A DNA stretch of 64,000 nucleotides from Salticus scenicus (GCA_963930645.1 OZ005662.1:73987341-74051340), one strand, 5' to 3'. Positions 20,665 to 32,460 are shown, numbered from the stretch's first letter. A program made the numbers and translations. Notes: generated by a model from the letters alone, not told the origin.

Positions 20665-22090
20665 GGTCTTACTCAATTAGATGAGATACAAAAGAAAACC
20701 TGATCAGGATACCTTAAAATTGTAAATCAGGTGAAATCTCGAATTCCACTTTCGATAATATAAAAGAACTTTAAAATATCTTTCGAATGATGTATTAGAA
20801 ATAATTTAGTCATAATTAGAATTTAAAATATTGAAATTAAAAAAATTACAGCGCCATCTGGCGGTAGAAATTTCTGTAATCTGTTGTTCCATTCCAGATC
20901 AACAAAGCTTTCAAATGATGTATTACTCATGAAATTATTTTAATTAGTTGATGAGATATAAAAGAAAACCTAATCAGGACACCTCAAAACGTGTAAATCG
21001 GGTGAAATCTCGAATTCCATTTTCGATAATGTAAAAGTACTTTAAAATGTGTATCAACTAAAATAAGCTTTCAAATGATGTATTACTTATGAACTTTTTT
21101 TAATTAATAACTGAGATAAAAAAAACTGATTCAGGACACCTCAAAACATGTAAATCTGGTGAAAACTTTCGATAATTTAAAAGAACTTTAAAATATCTTT
21201 CGAATGATGTATTAAAAATAATTTAAACATAATTAGAAATTGAAATATTGAAATTTTTAAATATTACAGCGCCATCTGGCGGTACAAATTTCTGTATTCC
21301 ACTGTTCGATTCCAAATCAAAAAAGCTTTCTAATGATGTATTACTTATGAAACTATTTTAATTAGTAGCTGAGATATAAAAGAAAATTAATTCAGGAGAC
21401 CTCAAAACGTGCAAATCTGGTGAAAACTTTCTATAATATAAAAGAACTTTAAAATATCTTTCGAATGATGTATTAAAAATAATTTAATCATAAATAGAAA
21501 TTGAACTATTGAAATTTGAAAATATTACAGCGTCATCTGGCGGTAGAAATTTCTGTAATCCACTGTTCGATTCCAAATCAAAAAAGCTTTCTAATGATGT
21601 ATTACTTATGAAATTATTTTAATTAGTAGCTCAGATACAAAAGAAAACCAAATCAGGAACCCTCAAAACGTGTAAATCGGGTGAAATCTCGAATTCCATT
21701 TTCGATAATGTAAAAGTACTTTAAAATGTGTATCAACTCAACAAAGCTTTCAAATGATGTATTACTTATGAAATTTTTTTAATTAATAACTGAGATATAA
21801 AAGAAAACTAATTCAGGAGACCTCAAAACGTGTAAATCTGGTGAAAACTTTCGATAATTTAAAAGAACTTTAAAATATTTTTCGAATGATTTAATTAGAA
21901 TTTGAAATATCGAAATTTTAAAATATCTGGCGGTAGAAATTTCTGCAATCTACTGTTCAATTCCAAATCAACAAAGCTTTCAAATAATGTGTTACTTATG
22001 AAATTATTTTAATTAGTAGCTGATATACAAAAGAAAACCTAATCAGGACATTCTAAGACATGTAAATCACGTGAAATCTCTAATTCCATT
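20665..22090 (+). repeat. Higher-order tandem repeat, alternating long and short units
   Basis: 'gctttcaaatgatgtattac' recurs at about 20909, 21068, 21325 (ctttctaatg), 21583, 21747 and 21976. Units alternate between about 260 bp, carrying 'acagcgccatctggcggtag' (20849, 21268, 21529, partial 21930), and about 160 bp lacking it. Each unit has 'agaaaacctaatcaggacac', 'ctcaaaacgtgtaaatc' and 'tttcgataat.taaaag.act'. The alternation implies that a two-unit block was copied, not a single unit. Confidence 0.75.
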
Positions 22091-22092
22091 AT

Positions 22093-23105
22093 CTACGGTA
22101 GTCGGTTAATGGAAGTAAAAAGAAAAATAAATATTTTTTAGGTCCCCAAAACCTATCCGCGTTTGTAATGATCGATAGATGGCGCTTTTTCAGCTCTTGT
22201 TGTTAGAAAATATTACAGCTACGTGTATCTATTTTTGTTCTTTTTATTATTCTACTTAATATTCGTACTATAATTTCTCCGCCATTACATCATGGAAAAT
22301 TGATTGCTTTTGGAAAAAAATATTTCAGTTTATTCAAAGTTCGATCGGAAGTAGATGTTTAACTGAAGTTGAACAAATATTAGTTTCAAATCATCTGATT
22401 AATTCTTTACTTCCATTAGCGGAAGCAACTGAAATTTTAAATTTGTCATTTGGAAATAAATGGAAGCTTAACTCTGGATTTCTTGGTCCTTTGGAGTTAC
22501 ACTGGAGCACACAACAGTATGTGTTACCCAACAAACACACGAGAGTCGGGCCTATAACGGAAGGCGTACGGCATGCCGAACAGTGATTATGGCCCACATA
22601 CCACCTTCAGTATCGGTTCCATAAAGTTTTTGTCCTCTCCGCCGTAACGTCGCCAAATGGCATCGGCCCATATTTGGATCACTATCGGCGAAATATATCT
22701 TATTGGCGTAACGATAGTCTATATGTTTAAAACATTAAGTAAGGTGTTTTGGCCCACAAGCGTATTGCCGATCACAAAACAGCCATCGGTTTGCCGACAC
22801 TGTTACGATTCCGGACCGAGTTCATTTTAACGAATAGATCGATATGCCGTAATTTCCGATGCTGGACCGTACAGCTACCAACAATTCTGTGTTTGTTGGG
22901 TATCTTTTTTACCGGATTTATTCATTTTTATTCAATAAATATATGTGAAACTAAACATCGGCTAGCAATGGCGGCTTGATGGAATTCGAATTAAAGCATG
23001 TTTATTGTAATTTCCCCTTAGCCCACCAGAGGGCGAGCATTTCATTACAATCGCGGATACATACCACGGTAGTCGGGTAATGGAAGTAAAAAGAAAAAGA
23101 AAAAC
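22093..23105. mobile_element. Insertion bounded by 40-bp direct repeats and an inner inverted repeat
   Basis: 'acggtagtcggttaatggaa' followed by gtaaaaagaaaaa (22095-22130) recurs at 23066-23100 as acggtagtcgggtaatggaa followed by the same tail. Inside, tatccgcgtttgtaatga (22154-22171) is inverted at tcattacaatcgcggata (23042-23059) with matching 'agatggcgc' / 'gagggcgagc' beside it. Reads as a TIR element of about 0.9 kb within duplicated host sequence. Confidence 0.55.
22527..22900. mobile_element. GC-rich MITE with CCCAACAAACACA termini
   Basis: CCCAACAAACACA (22527-22539) is inverted exactly at TGTGTTTGTTGGG (22888-22900), with TA immediately outside both ends (22525-22526, 22901-22902). 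374 bp, with a base composition close to 50 percent GC against a background near 25 percent. Internal repeated 'ggccca.at' and 'tgccgat' motifs. No significant frame. TA target suggests a Tc1/mariner-type origin. Nested in the 22093-23105 insertion. Confidence 0.8.
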
Positions 23106-23642
23106 TATTTTTTAATTCTTTCAAATGTATTTTGTTGCTATGGGAACTCCTATCGTCTATTGAAAGATAGATTACGTGTTAGAATAAAATTTAATTTGCA
23201 ATTAAAATGTAACTGCTTTGTTTATTAATGAAAATTGATGAAATTTTAACTGCAGGTTGATTTTGTGCTGAATAGGTTGTATATTAAGTGTTGTGTGCGA
23301 AAAATAAAATTTGAAGCACTTTGAAATTTGCAATTTTTAACCCCAGTTCAAGATCATGTGACATTAATTACTTCCAGATGTTTTGTTTCTTCTCCAGACA
23401 ACGGTTAAAATCGTCTGCTGATAGAATGCCTCTTTTTAAGCAATGAGCCGTGGATTTTTGGTCATTTGTCAATCGACATGGGTCAACATTTTAATTAATA
23501 TCTCCGAAAATAATTAATATTTTTAAATTCTATTTCGAGGAAAACGTCGGAAAGACTCCTGAGCATCCGTATGTCAATTTTTGTACTTCTGCGTTCAATA
23601 GGGTCTGAACGTATAAAAGAACAGACAGATAGACAGACAGAC

Positions 23643-23678
<36 letters not shown>

Positions 23679-23699
23679 CTTTCCTTTTATTATTATAGA

Positions 23700-24846
23700 T
23701 GTCAGAATTTTTCGTTACATTTAATTTCTTTCTTTCTTTAATTTATATTTTTATCTTATTAAACAAAGTACATTTATATTAAAAAATAATGTGAACATTT
23801 TAATTTATGATTTTAGATTTTCAGTTATAAAACATATAAAATTTAGGTCTATGAATGATGTCTGTTAACATTTCATGTTGATCTAGGGTACGCCGTGTGT
23901 ATCAATAAATATGTGTAATTTCTGATGACATTTAAAAACAATTCTTTCCTCAAATGCCTGAGATCAAATTATTTCAATAATAGAATATTTAATTTGAAAT
24001 TCATATAATCCTTCTTTTTTTTATGCAAAAATTTATTAATTTATTAATCAGTTTTTGTTTTATTTAAGATTAAATTTAAAGTTAACAATATGTGTGAACA
24101 CCTTCACACATATAAAAAAGGATTTATGTACCGAATTTGAAGAAAATAGTTAGTGCAGTTTTTGAGATACCGAATTTTGGTCCCACTTTCGATTTTCAAC
24201 AAAAACTTGGCAAACTATTACGTATGAAATGATATCTAAAAAAAAGTTAATATTGCGAATTTGAAGAAAATCCGTAGAGCCATTTATAAAAATTTTCTTG
24301 CAAGACTTAAAATTGACGTATACATACATGACGTCTATCGCAGTCTTCCTAAACTAACAAACCAATACAAACACAAAGACGTCTAAAAGGATGTTTATAT
24401 ATCAACGTTGAAAAAATTCGTTAGAGCCGTTTTTGAGATACAGACCTACGACTCAACTTTCGGTTTTTCAATTTTCCCACTGAAAGCTAGAAAAATCTCT
24501 ACCCTAGACCTAACTTAATTCTGAACTTTCGTCGTTGTATCCTTATAAGTTTGGGAGATACTCAGAATATCCCCCCCCCCCACACACACATAGAAACACA
24601 CATACACAATGATCAATTGCTAAAAATCATTTTTTTGGACTCAGAAGACCTCAAATCCTGTAAATCAAGTAAAAACTCTGTGCTAATATTTTTGACCGAA
24701 TTCGGTATTTCTATTACCCTTGGTAGTCGTGTAATAGAACTCAAAATTCGATGAGAACGTCACTTTGAGAGAATGATTCCCAAAGGTATCCAGTGACAAT
24801 TTAGGACCAACTAAGTTCAACTAAATACCATGTTTGATTAAGTTTC

Positions 24847-24877
<31 letters not shown>

Positions 24878-24950
24878 TGAGATAGAGCGTCCTCAAAATT
24901 TTATATATGCATAGACAGAGAGACATGTAGACAATTTTCTTAAAAAAATA
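23700..24950. other. AT-rich spacer with a decayed repeat 3' part
   Basis: 24070-24780 contains repeated 'ccgaatttgaagaaaat' (24131, 24260), 'gttagagccgtttttgagat' and a CA-rich stretch (24580-24610) followed by 'gaagacctcaaatcctgtaa'. This layout matches the 3' modules at 40190-41030, so it is a related decayed copy. A 33-bp poly(T) run lies at about 24852-24878. Nothing coding. Confidence 0.5.
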
Positions 24951-24968
24951 ACAAATCAGGTTTAGGAT

Positions 24969-25098
24969 GGATGGATGGATGGTTGGGTTTTACGTCGCAC
25001 TAGTGCTGCCCAGATGGGCAATTGGTGACGGTCTGGGACACACCCTTAGACGTGGTCCGGAGACATGCCATCACAATTTTGATCCTCCACGGAAGGGA
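24969..25098 (+). mobile_element. SINE-like insertion with exact 16-bp target duplication
   Basis: aaatcaggtttaggat occurs at 24953-24968 and again at 25099-25114, directly flanking a 130-bp insert that begins with (GGAT)3 and contains gttttacgtcgcactagtgc, tgcccagatgggcaattggt and gacggtctgggacacac. A long exact duplication of the target is the hallmark of LINE-driven retroposition. The insert lacks the host's AT bias and has no frame of its own. 'gttttacgtcgcac' is, from memory, a core found in arthropod SINEs. Confidence 0.85.
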
Positions 25099-25274
25099 AA
25101 ATCAGGTTTAGGATATCGCAAAATGTGTAAATCCACCAAAAACCATATTTCGAAAATTTTTACGAATCCAACGCATTCTTCCTACGTATATAGAAGGAAA
25201 TAAAAATGCATTGATATATTCTTCGTTCTATATCTTTCATGTAATTACGATGGGAATTCATAAACTGGCAGCAA

Positions 25275-25560
25275 ATTAATTTTTCTTTCATCAAACCAAT
25301 CTTCATAACTTTATAAATTAGACCTATTGTTATCCTAAATTTGATTTTCATCGAAGACGCTGAGATCTTAGGCCGCAAATTAGAAAGGCAAATTTATCGG
25401 AAGAAATATTTTCTTTATTCTCTCTACCAAAAAACTCTGAAGTACTGGCACAAGAAGATGGGACTTTTCTGTCCAAATAAATTCATTCACGTTCTAGCTT
25501 CTTTGACGTCACATTGTTATAACTTGGATGTGGAATATTTGGCGAGATATCGCTGTAAAA
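25275..25560. repeat. Dispersed repeat, second copy of the 15825-16130 family
   Basis: Landmarks listed at the first copy. Here it is better preserved: 'ctttcatcaaaccaatcttc', 'aataaattcattcacgttct', 'tttgacgtcacattg' and 'ggcgagatatcgctg'. It runs straight into the tandem array at 25525. Confidence 0.6.
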
Positions 25561-26128
25561 ATGAATATTTTTATTTTTATTTTATTAATATTAATTGTAT
25601 TTTCCTTATTGTTTCTTAAATTTGAAAATTTAAAAATCAGTTATTAAATGGGTGTTACATTTAATTCCTTATATCTCGCGAGATTTACTATATATAAATA
25701 AAACCAAGTATCTAAACCTCTCTTGGATGTGAAATATTTGGCGAGATATCACTGTAAAAATTAATATTTTTACTTTTACTTATACTTTATTAATATTAAT
25801 TATATTTTCCTTATTGTTTCTTTAATTTGAAATTTAAAAAAACAGTTATTAAATGGGTGTTACATTTAATTCTTTATATCTCGCGAGATTTACTATATAT
25901 AAATAAAACCAAGTATCTAAACCTCTCTTGGATGTGGAATATTTGGCGAGATATCACTGTAAAAATCAATATTTTTACTTTTACTTATATTTTATTAATA
26001 TTAATTATATTTTCTTTATTGTTTCTTAAAATTAAAAAATTAAAAATCAGTTATTAAATGGGTGTTACATTTAATTATTTATATCTCGTGAGATTTATTG
26101 TATATAAATAAAATAAAGTATCTAAACA
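25525..26128 (+). repeat. Three-copy tandem repeat, unit about 200 bp
   Basis: 'ttggatgtg.aatatttggc' followed by gagatatc starts units at 25525, 25723 and 25929. Each unit continues with 'ttattaatattaatt', 'ttccttattgtttctt', 'cagttattaaatgggtgtta', 'tatctcgcgagatttactat' and 'accaagtatctaaacctctc'. The units are over 90 percent alike by eye; the 76-92 codon open frames across them arise from the repeat and are not genes. Confidence 0.9.
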
Positions 26129-26331
26129 CTTAATATAGAGAGAATATATAAATTTTATTTATTACCAGCTGTTGTGCACATTCTTTACTCGGGAATTTAA
26201 TTATTATTCAAAATATATAATATATATATATTTATCTTAGTTGAAGCTCACAATAATATACCGATAAAGACAGAGAATGTAGGTTATTATTGTTGATAAA
26301 TACAATTTGTCAATTTTCTCACATATATATA

Positions 26332-27195
26332 CACTGGTGTTCAAAATTAAAGCCACAACCTGTTTTCACGTTTTCTTCGTTTGCGCATAATTTTTAAACA
26401 AATAAACATATGAACATAAAATTTAGATGGCATGTTCATTACCATTAATTGAATTTTATATAATTTTAGCAGGAGTGATAATTTTTAAAGTAATAATTAT
26501 TAAATTTTTTTCAAAAGTATGCTGTGGAAAAAATTAAAAATTTCAAAAATTTTAGAAAAGAAAACTTAATGAAAAGTGGTACTAAGGGTGCATTAGAGAT
26601 AGATAAAGGCGCACATGCCTTGAAATGTTACTCTAAATCTCGATTTTTCTTTCTGTGTTAACGTTTCTTTTACTTTTATAATAGACTTTAAAAAATATAT
26701 ATATAATTAATAATTTATAAACTATGAGCATCACCAGACTAATAAAAATGTCGATAAATAGTTTTATAATGAACATCTTATCCAATTTTCATGTTTATAT
26801 GTATATTTTTTTAAACGTTATTCACATGCGAAAAAAAGAAGAAAAAGAAAAGTGAATACAGGTAAAAAGATCTGGTTTTAATCTAACACATGGATGCATG
26901 TGCATCTTCACCTATCTGTAATGCATCCATATAACCCTTTTTCATTAAGTTTTCATTAACCCTTTTCTAAAATTGTTAAAGTTTTTTTTTATTTTTTCCA
27001 AAGCTTAGTTTTGAGAAAAAATGAATGTTTATTAGATTAAAAATTATTACACATGCCAAAGGTATTCAGAATTCGGTTAATGACATGATAACGAACAAGG
27101 CATCCAAATTTTATGTTCATACGTTTATTTGTTTAAAAGTTATGTGCAAAAGAAGAAAACTGGAAAGCAGATTTTTCCTTTAATTCTGAACACCA

Positions 27196-27198
<3 letters not shown>
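26332..27198. mobile_element. Tc1/mariner-type foldback element, 867 bp
   Basis: Starts CACTGGTGTTCAAAATTAAA and ends with the complement ...TTTAATTCTGAACACCAGTG, with TA outside (26330-26331, 27199-27200). Arms of nearly 400 bp can be followed with decreasing similarity: 'ttttaaacaaataaac.tatg', 'aacataaaattt.gatg.c', 'gtaataat.attaa', 'cttaatgaaaa'. No transposase remains. The right end abuts a long (TA)n array. Confidence 0.9.
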
Positions 27199-27254
<56 letters not shown>

Positions 27255-27262
27255 TATATTAA
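27199..27262. repeat. (TA)n microsatellite
   Basis: About 60 bp of uninterrupted TA dinucleotide at the right junction of the Tc1-type foldback, probably expanded from the TA target duplication. Confidence 0.95.
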
Positions 27263-27837
27263 TTTGCATAATTGTTTGTGCACTGATTTAAACATAAAAT
27301 TTCTCAACGCTCAAAAAACGTAATTTCTATTGCCATTTATGTTCTGAAAAACAGTTACAATAGCTAGTAAAAAAAGTCGCGAAGAGGGTTCTAATCTAAA
27401 ACTGAACCTATTCTTCGATATTCAACTGTATAGAAAATATATAAGTGTTTTCTGCATTGAAGTTTCATCAAATGTTGAATCTATTGCGATATTTGAATCC
27501 GATATTGATAAAAGCGGATCACTTAATATGAGAGCGTTATAAAATAGAGAAAATAATTATATTTTAGAATAGATTTAGTAGCCCAACTTGGCGAAATTTG
27601 AAATTTCGCGCCAAAGTTTCTCACCAAGGTCTTACCTAACGTAACGACTAAAGTCGTTTCAATTCATTGCCAAAATGAAACAAAAATTTAAGTGCCAGCA
27701 AGAGGACACGGTACTAAAGCAAGAGGGTACTGTACTAAGCCTAATTCCCTTAAAGGACAAAGTTCTTTCTGATAAATTAATATTACTTTGCTCGCCAATT
27801 ACTTTAAAATTAACAAAAGTATTTTTTTTTTTTTTTT

Positions 27838-27965
27838 TTTTTTTAGGACTGAGGGCCTATTAGTCTCAATCTGGGATTTTTACGTTATCGATTTCGATAG
27901 TTGGACATTTGTCGAAATCTAAAATTTATCGAAAATATAATTGAATAATTTGAAAGCGATGTTAT

Positions 27966-27995
<30 letters not shown>
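27838..27995 (+). repeat. Dispersed 'tcgataaatttt' repeat, copy 2
   Basis: aggactgagggcctattagt, then ctgggatttttacgttatcg, 'gttggacatttgtcgaaatc' and 'attgaataatttgaaagcga', ending in a poly(A) run (27969-27996). Preceded by a 17-bp T-run. Nearly identical to copy 3 at 28592. Confidence 0.8.
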
Positions 27996-27996
<1 letters not shown>

Positions 27997-28591
27997 CTTT
28001 GCAACCACTTTAGCACATGCCAAAGTTTAATGAAGTCACAAATATATTATATACACTAAACAAAAATTCACAATTTTACTTTTACAACATTTCAAAAAGA
28101 ATAAAACAAGCAGACGAGAACTCTGCTAATCTTTCGATAGAAAGAAAAGACGATTACTGATTACAGTTACGTTTTTCCCTAAATTTCATTGGGTGCGAGG
28201 TCACGTGGGTTTGATGATGGGAGTCGTACAGCTATTACAATTAATTTTATTCATGCAAAATGTTTTCATACACGTTTAGTGCATGGTTGCCTACTACCAG
28301 TATGCAATAATATACAAATAATTATATTTGCTTTTTTTTGCATTTCTTATTTCTGTAATGCATACAATTAATTTTTAAAACTACCGTCATACTATTTTCT
28401 TCGTAAAAAAAAAAAAAAAAAGAAAAAAAAAGAAAAAAATCTGCTTGAAAATAATCCTTTAAAAATTTACAATATTTTTTAAATCAGGAAATAGTTTACC
28501 TGTATTGTGATAATTATAAAATTCACCTGTGTAAATTTTAAAAAACTGTTATTTGCCCTTTCCTTTTCTTTATCCGTTCTTTTTTTTTTTT

Positions 28592-28718
28592 AGGACTGAG
28601 GGCCTATTAGTCTAAATCTGGGATTTTTGCGTTGTCGATTTCGATGGTTGGACATTTGTCGAAATCTAAAATTTATTGAAAATATAACTGAATAATTTGA
28701 AAACGATGTTATAATTTG

Positions 28719-28752
<34 letters not shown>

Positions 28753-28785
28753 AATAGTCCTAAGTCCTAAACTAAATTCTGCTTT
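28592..28785 (+). repeat. Dispersed 'tcgataaatttt' repeat, copy 3, with inverted end
   Basis: Same order as copy 2 with poly(A) at 28718-28750, then 'actaatagtcctaagtccta', which is an inverted partial copy of the start 'taggactgagggcctattag'. The element therefore has short inverted ends flanking an A-run, suggesting a TIR element. Confidence 0.75.
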
Positions 28786-29171
28786 TGCGAGAATTTCATC
28801 AAAATCTTTTATTATTATTGCTATTATTATTGAAAGAAAAGAAAAGAAAATTAATAATAATCAGTATCGTTACAAGCGATATCGAAAAAGTTTTTTTTTT
28901 TTTAATAATTTTGAATTAGAAAATAAAAAGTGCGCGTGAAATAATATGAAATAAAAATAAGTAAAAAAATGAATTTAATGATTTAATGTTTTTGTTTTTC
29001 GGGGGCTGCTCATTCATATAAAAAATGCGTATTAAAACGAGTCGAAGAAGGAAGCGAAATAAGTATTGAGTTATATTACGATAAATACCATATATAATAT
29101 GATACGATATATTAGACTTATCGTCCAGGGTTAGTAGGCATTTTCGTTGAAAGAAATAGTCTGTTCGTTCG

Positions 29172-29275
29172 GTGCAACTTGCACATTAGTCCCGTGAGGT
29201 ACAACTTTCACATTAGTCCCTTCAGGTACAACTTTCACTTTAGTCCCGTCAGGTACAACTTGCACATTAGTCCCC
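29172..29275 (-). repeat. 27-bp minisatellite, about 3.9 copies, open in frame
   Basis: Units begin at 29172, 29199, 29226 and 29253 with 'gt(a/g)caactt(t/g)cac' and end 'ttagtccc(g/t)t(g/c)ag'. On the minus strand an open frame (29131-29322) reads this as four 9-residue repeats GTNVQVVPD / GTKVKVVPE / GTNVKVVPH / GTNVQVAPN. The changes between units are mostly at codon positions that alter a single residue. No flanking exon signal or signal peptide is seen. A coding repeat is possible but not established. Confidence 0.7.
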
Positions 29276-29737
29276 TTTAAATATAGTGACCAGCGAAGCT
29301 GGCAAAGCATTCGTTGATTCACTACCTCAATTGATTTTTTTTTTTTTTTATTGTTTCATTGAAAGAAGTTTAATCATATCTCTACATTTTTTTTTACACT
29401 AATCCAGGCATAATTCCCGTTAATTATCTTTTATTATTTTAAAATACTTTTTTTCCTTTTTAATACGAAAGGACTATTTCTTTCAATCTGTGATTTTGCG
29501 TTGTCGCCATTTATAGTGTTCTACCCAACGAGATAAATAAAGTGATGTGCTGATTCAATAGATAAAGGATAAGCTTTCCACGGTTCAACATGAACCACGT
29601 GATATTTTTCTTGGGCTTTACCAGAGCTTTCGTCAAATAGTGACTTTTGCGGTACAAGTGACGGCTTCATTAGACTACCACTAGAATATTCGATGAAATA
29701 TCAGTACTATTCGACTGTTTCGAGAATATTCGTTGTA

Positions 29738-30021
29738 CCCATATAACAATGTTCTTCCTACATCGCTGTCTGGGATATCCTGAAACTCCCGCAAGAAGAA
29801 CGGACATGTATGGGAAATCTGAGGGAAAATCTAATTTGATATTTTAGGAATGATTTGATAGAGGTAGTTCTCGGTAACTAAGATGGAGCAACGAAATGTT
29901 GATGCTCTTACTGAGGAATCTGCGGTGGACATTTTGAATTCCTACGGAATAGGCTGGAAGGAATATGGGAAATTTGGGACTTATCGGGGGAGCTCCTACG
30001 GAAGAATATTTGCTATATGGG
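29738..30021. mobile_element. MITE private to copy A, CCCATATA termini
   Basis: CCCATATAACAATGTTCTTCC at the left is matched by GGAAGAATATTTGCTATATGGG inverted at the right, TA outside both (29736-29737, 30022-30023). The corresponding place in copy B (about 50912) reads 'attcgttgttaccacagttt' without any insert. 284 bp with a GC-richer interior. TA-target, non-coding. Confidence 0.8.
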
Positions 30022-31888
30022 TAGTAAAAGTTTTAGTGTACTGATTCGAGAATTTACGTTGAATAAAGAGCATTCACCGACTAGAACCTGTCTCTTTCCT
30101 TGCGAACTACTTTTTCACACAAGAACGTCGACAAGTTTTTCGTAACAATTCTGTTATTTAGAACATCCGAGTCATGATTTTATACTAATTGTTCTATATG
30201 CAAAAACAGAAGAACATGTAGTCCCCAGATAAAAACTGCAACCACTGATACTGATTTTAAAAGTCAAGAGAGAAAAAAAAATAAATATTTGGTGATTGAA
30301 ATGTAATTTTTTAGCAGTTTTTAGCAGTTTTATGAAACAAAAAGTTTCTGCAAAAAGTTAACAGTTTTTTTTTTTTTTTTTTAAGAAAAATTTTAAGGCG
30401 TATATAAAATTCAAGAAGCTTAATTTCTTTGTGCTGTATATTAAATAGTAATATATATATATATATATATATATATTAACATAGAGATTTTATTTAATTT
30501 CAGTAGGAAATTACTACACTGAATAATTTAAAAAATATACATGAAATATACTCTGCAACGCTATCCATATTTCAATTACGAAAGAAAATTAATTAATATT
30601 TAATAAAATCCTTGAATACACAGTAATTCCCCGCGGTATCATTCTTTTCAATTAAACTAATACCAAGATATATTTTATGGCCTTTTTCAAAAATAAATTT
30701 GCTCATTTTCTGAGAAATAGAAGGACGTATCATCCAATTTCATTATCGGGAAAGAATAAGCGTCGTATATAACAAATATTCTATTGTGTCATTTTATTTT
30801 TTTAAATTAAGATCCTTCGCAATATATGTAAAGAGTAATGCTACTTCAAAGAGATCATAATTAAAGTTGTACGCGCCAGTAAACAATCATAACTTGAAAG
30901 CAATGGAATATATTTTTTTTTCTAACGCAAGCATATTTTGAGTCTTCAGAATATGCGAAGACAGTTCTGTAATTACTTTTAGACCCAGAACATGCTTGTT
31001 GGTAATGAAAAGCAGTTGTTTTGAGTTAAAGTTGACACAATGTTATATAAAGATAAGGTTTACACTCTGTATTAAATATATGGTTAGAATAGGTGTTTTT
31101 AACGGATTTTTAAATAAATTATTATAGTTTACATTTGAAATTAAGATGACATTATAATTAAAACTTTAATTAAAAGTAATATCCATTGGACAAACGTAAT
31201 ATTGCTTTGAAATTAATAAATGTAATAATCCCTTGATATTTTTTAGCGATATAAATATTTAAATCGTTGTATTATAATTTTAACGCTTTAATATTTTTAT
31301 AGAAAATATTGCAAAATTAACATAACACTTGAATTTTAGCACCATTATTTTGTTTTTATGATTTTCTTTAATTAGTTAAAAGAAACTTTTTATTTAGGAA
31401 ATAATAGTAATTGAAAAATGAATAAATTCTGCAAGCGGAATCTTCTAGAAAATTAATCATATTTGACAACTAAAGCTAAAGTTAAAAATTTAGAATAATA
31501 ATTTAATTTAGTAGCTTTTATTTTCATTTTATATGGTATTTGTAGCATTTTTACTTATATTAAAGCATTTTTTTATGACTTGCTTTTAAAAATTAGATTG
31601 ATATATAGCCAATTTCTTATAACTCAAAATTAAGTACTTATAATTAATTTGATGTCAATTATATGATTGCATAACATGTCAGAATAGTTTTGTGTAGCTC
31701 TGCAAATGAATTACTGATTTTATGTGTACCATTATTTACAGATACCATGTTTTTAAATATTTAAAAAAAATCATATTAATAAGGAAATATATTCCACTTA
31801 TATATGCTGTCAATAATTATAAAAATAGTAATAAAACATACTTTCAGCATATCACACTATTTAAAATATCTTTATATCGCAAAATATC

Positions 31889-31946
31889 TTTACATTCCGA
31901 CGTTTCGGTTAATTATCAATTTTTAACCATCTTCAGGGAAATGATG
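31889..31946 (-). ncRNA. Hammerhead-ribozyme-like motif, left arm
   Basis: On the minus strand: CTGAAGA (31936-31930), stem II GGTTAA with TTAACC around an AT loop, then GAAAC and GTC (31906-31899). Stem I is TTCC/GGAA. This fits core boxes CUGANGA...GAAA...UH of a minimal type I hammerhead with a 2-bp stem III. There is one extra unpaired base (T) between A9 and stem II. Penelope-like elements are known to carry hammerheads in their terminal repeats. Activity is not shown by sequence. Confidence 0.6.
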
Positions 31947-32460
31947 TACATAAATTATAAACATAAATGAAATTAAGCCATTCGTGGATATTACAAATAC
32001 AATTCTCAAAGACATTAATACATGATTACATAACTTATTCAAAAAACACTCTATATGCATCTTAAAATGAGTTAAAAACGTCTAAATAAATCACAATCAT
32101 GCACATTACAAGAAAAATAAAGCTCTTTAATAAAACTGAGTCAAAGTATCACACTGCAGGTTTCCAGAATAAACAATAACAGTCACAATCATGCACATTG
32201 CAAGAAAAATAAAGCTCTTTAATAAAACGGAGTCAAAGTATCACACTGCAGGGTTGCCAGAATAAACCGTTTTATTAATGAGCTTTATTTTACTTGCAAT
32301 GTGCATGATTGTGATTTATTTAGATGTTTTTAACTCATTTTAAGATGTATATAGAGTGTTTTTTTTATATAAGTTATGTAATCATGTATTAATTTCTTTG
32401 TGAATTGTATTTGTAATATCCAAGAATGGCTTACTTTGATTTATGTTTATAGTTTATATA

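Larger units (their letters stand above)
20125..23700 (+). mobile_element. LINE-like 3' region with internal tandem repeats and nested insertions
   Basis: Begins near 'actagcaggctacgcccgct' / 'tcgctggtca', contains two blocks of 'actgccttcggcagcg' with 'atgcgcgctgcgcg' (20255-20600), the tandem array at 20665-22090, an insertion at 22093-23063, and ends with a (GACA)n run (23618-23678) and 'cttttattattatagat'. This order (GC-rich start, long non-coding body, GACA-rich end and an attattatagat tail) resembles 3' regions of RTE-like LINEs in arthropods, which is an inference from memory. No reverse transcriptase is present, so it is a 5'-truncated or non-autonomous copy. Confidence 0.5.

Noticed and set aside
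27129..27323. 64-codon frame with Tyr-Ile repeats
   Set aside because: Translation of a (TA)n microsatellite at the edge of a foldback element. The same applies to frames at 36141-36329 and 63274-63465.
29172..29275. CRISPR-like array
   Set aside because: Units are contiguous 27-bp repeats without unique spacers, in a eukaryotic context.
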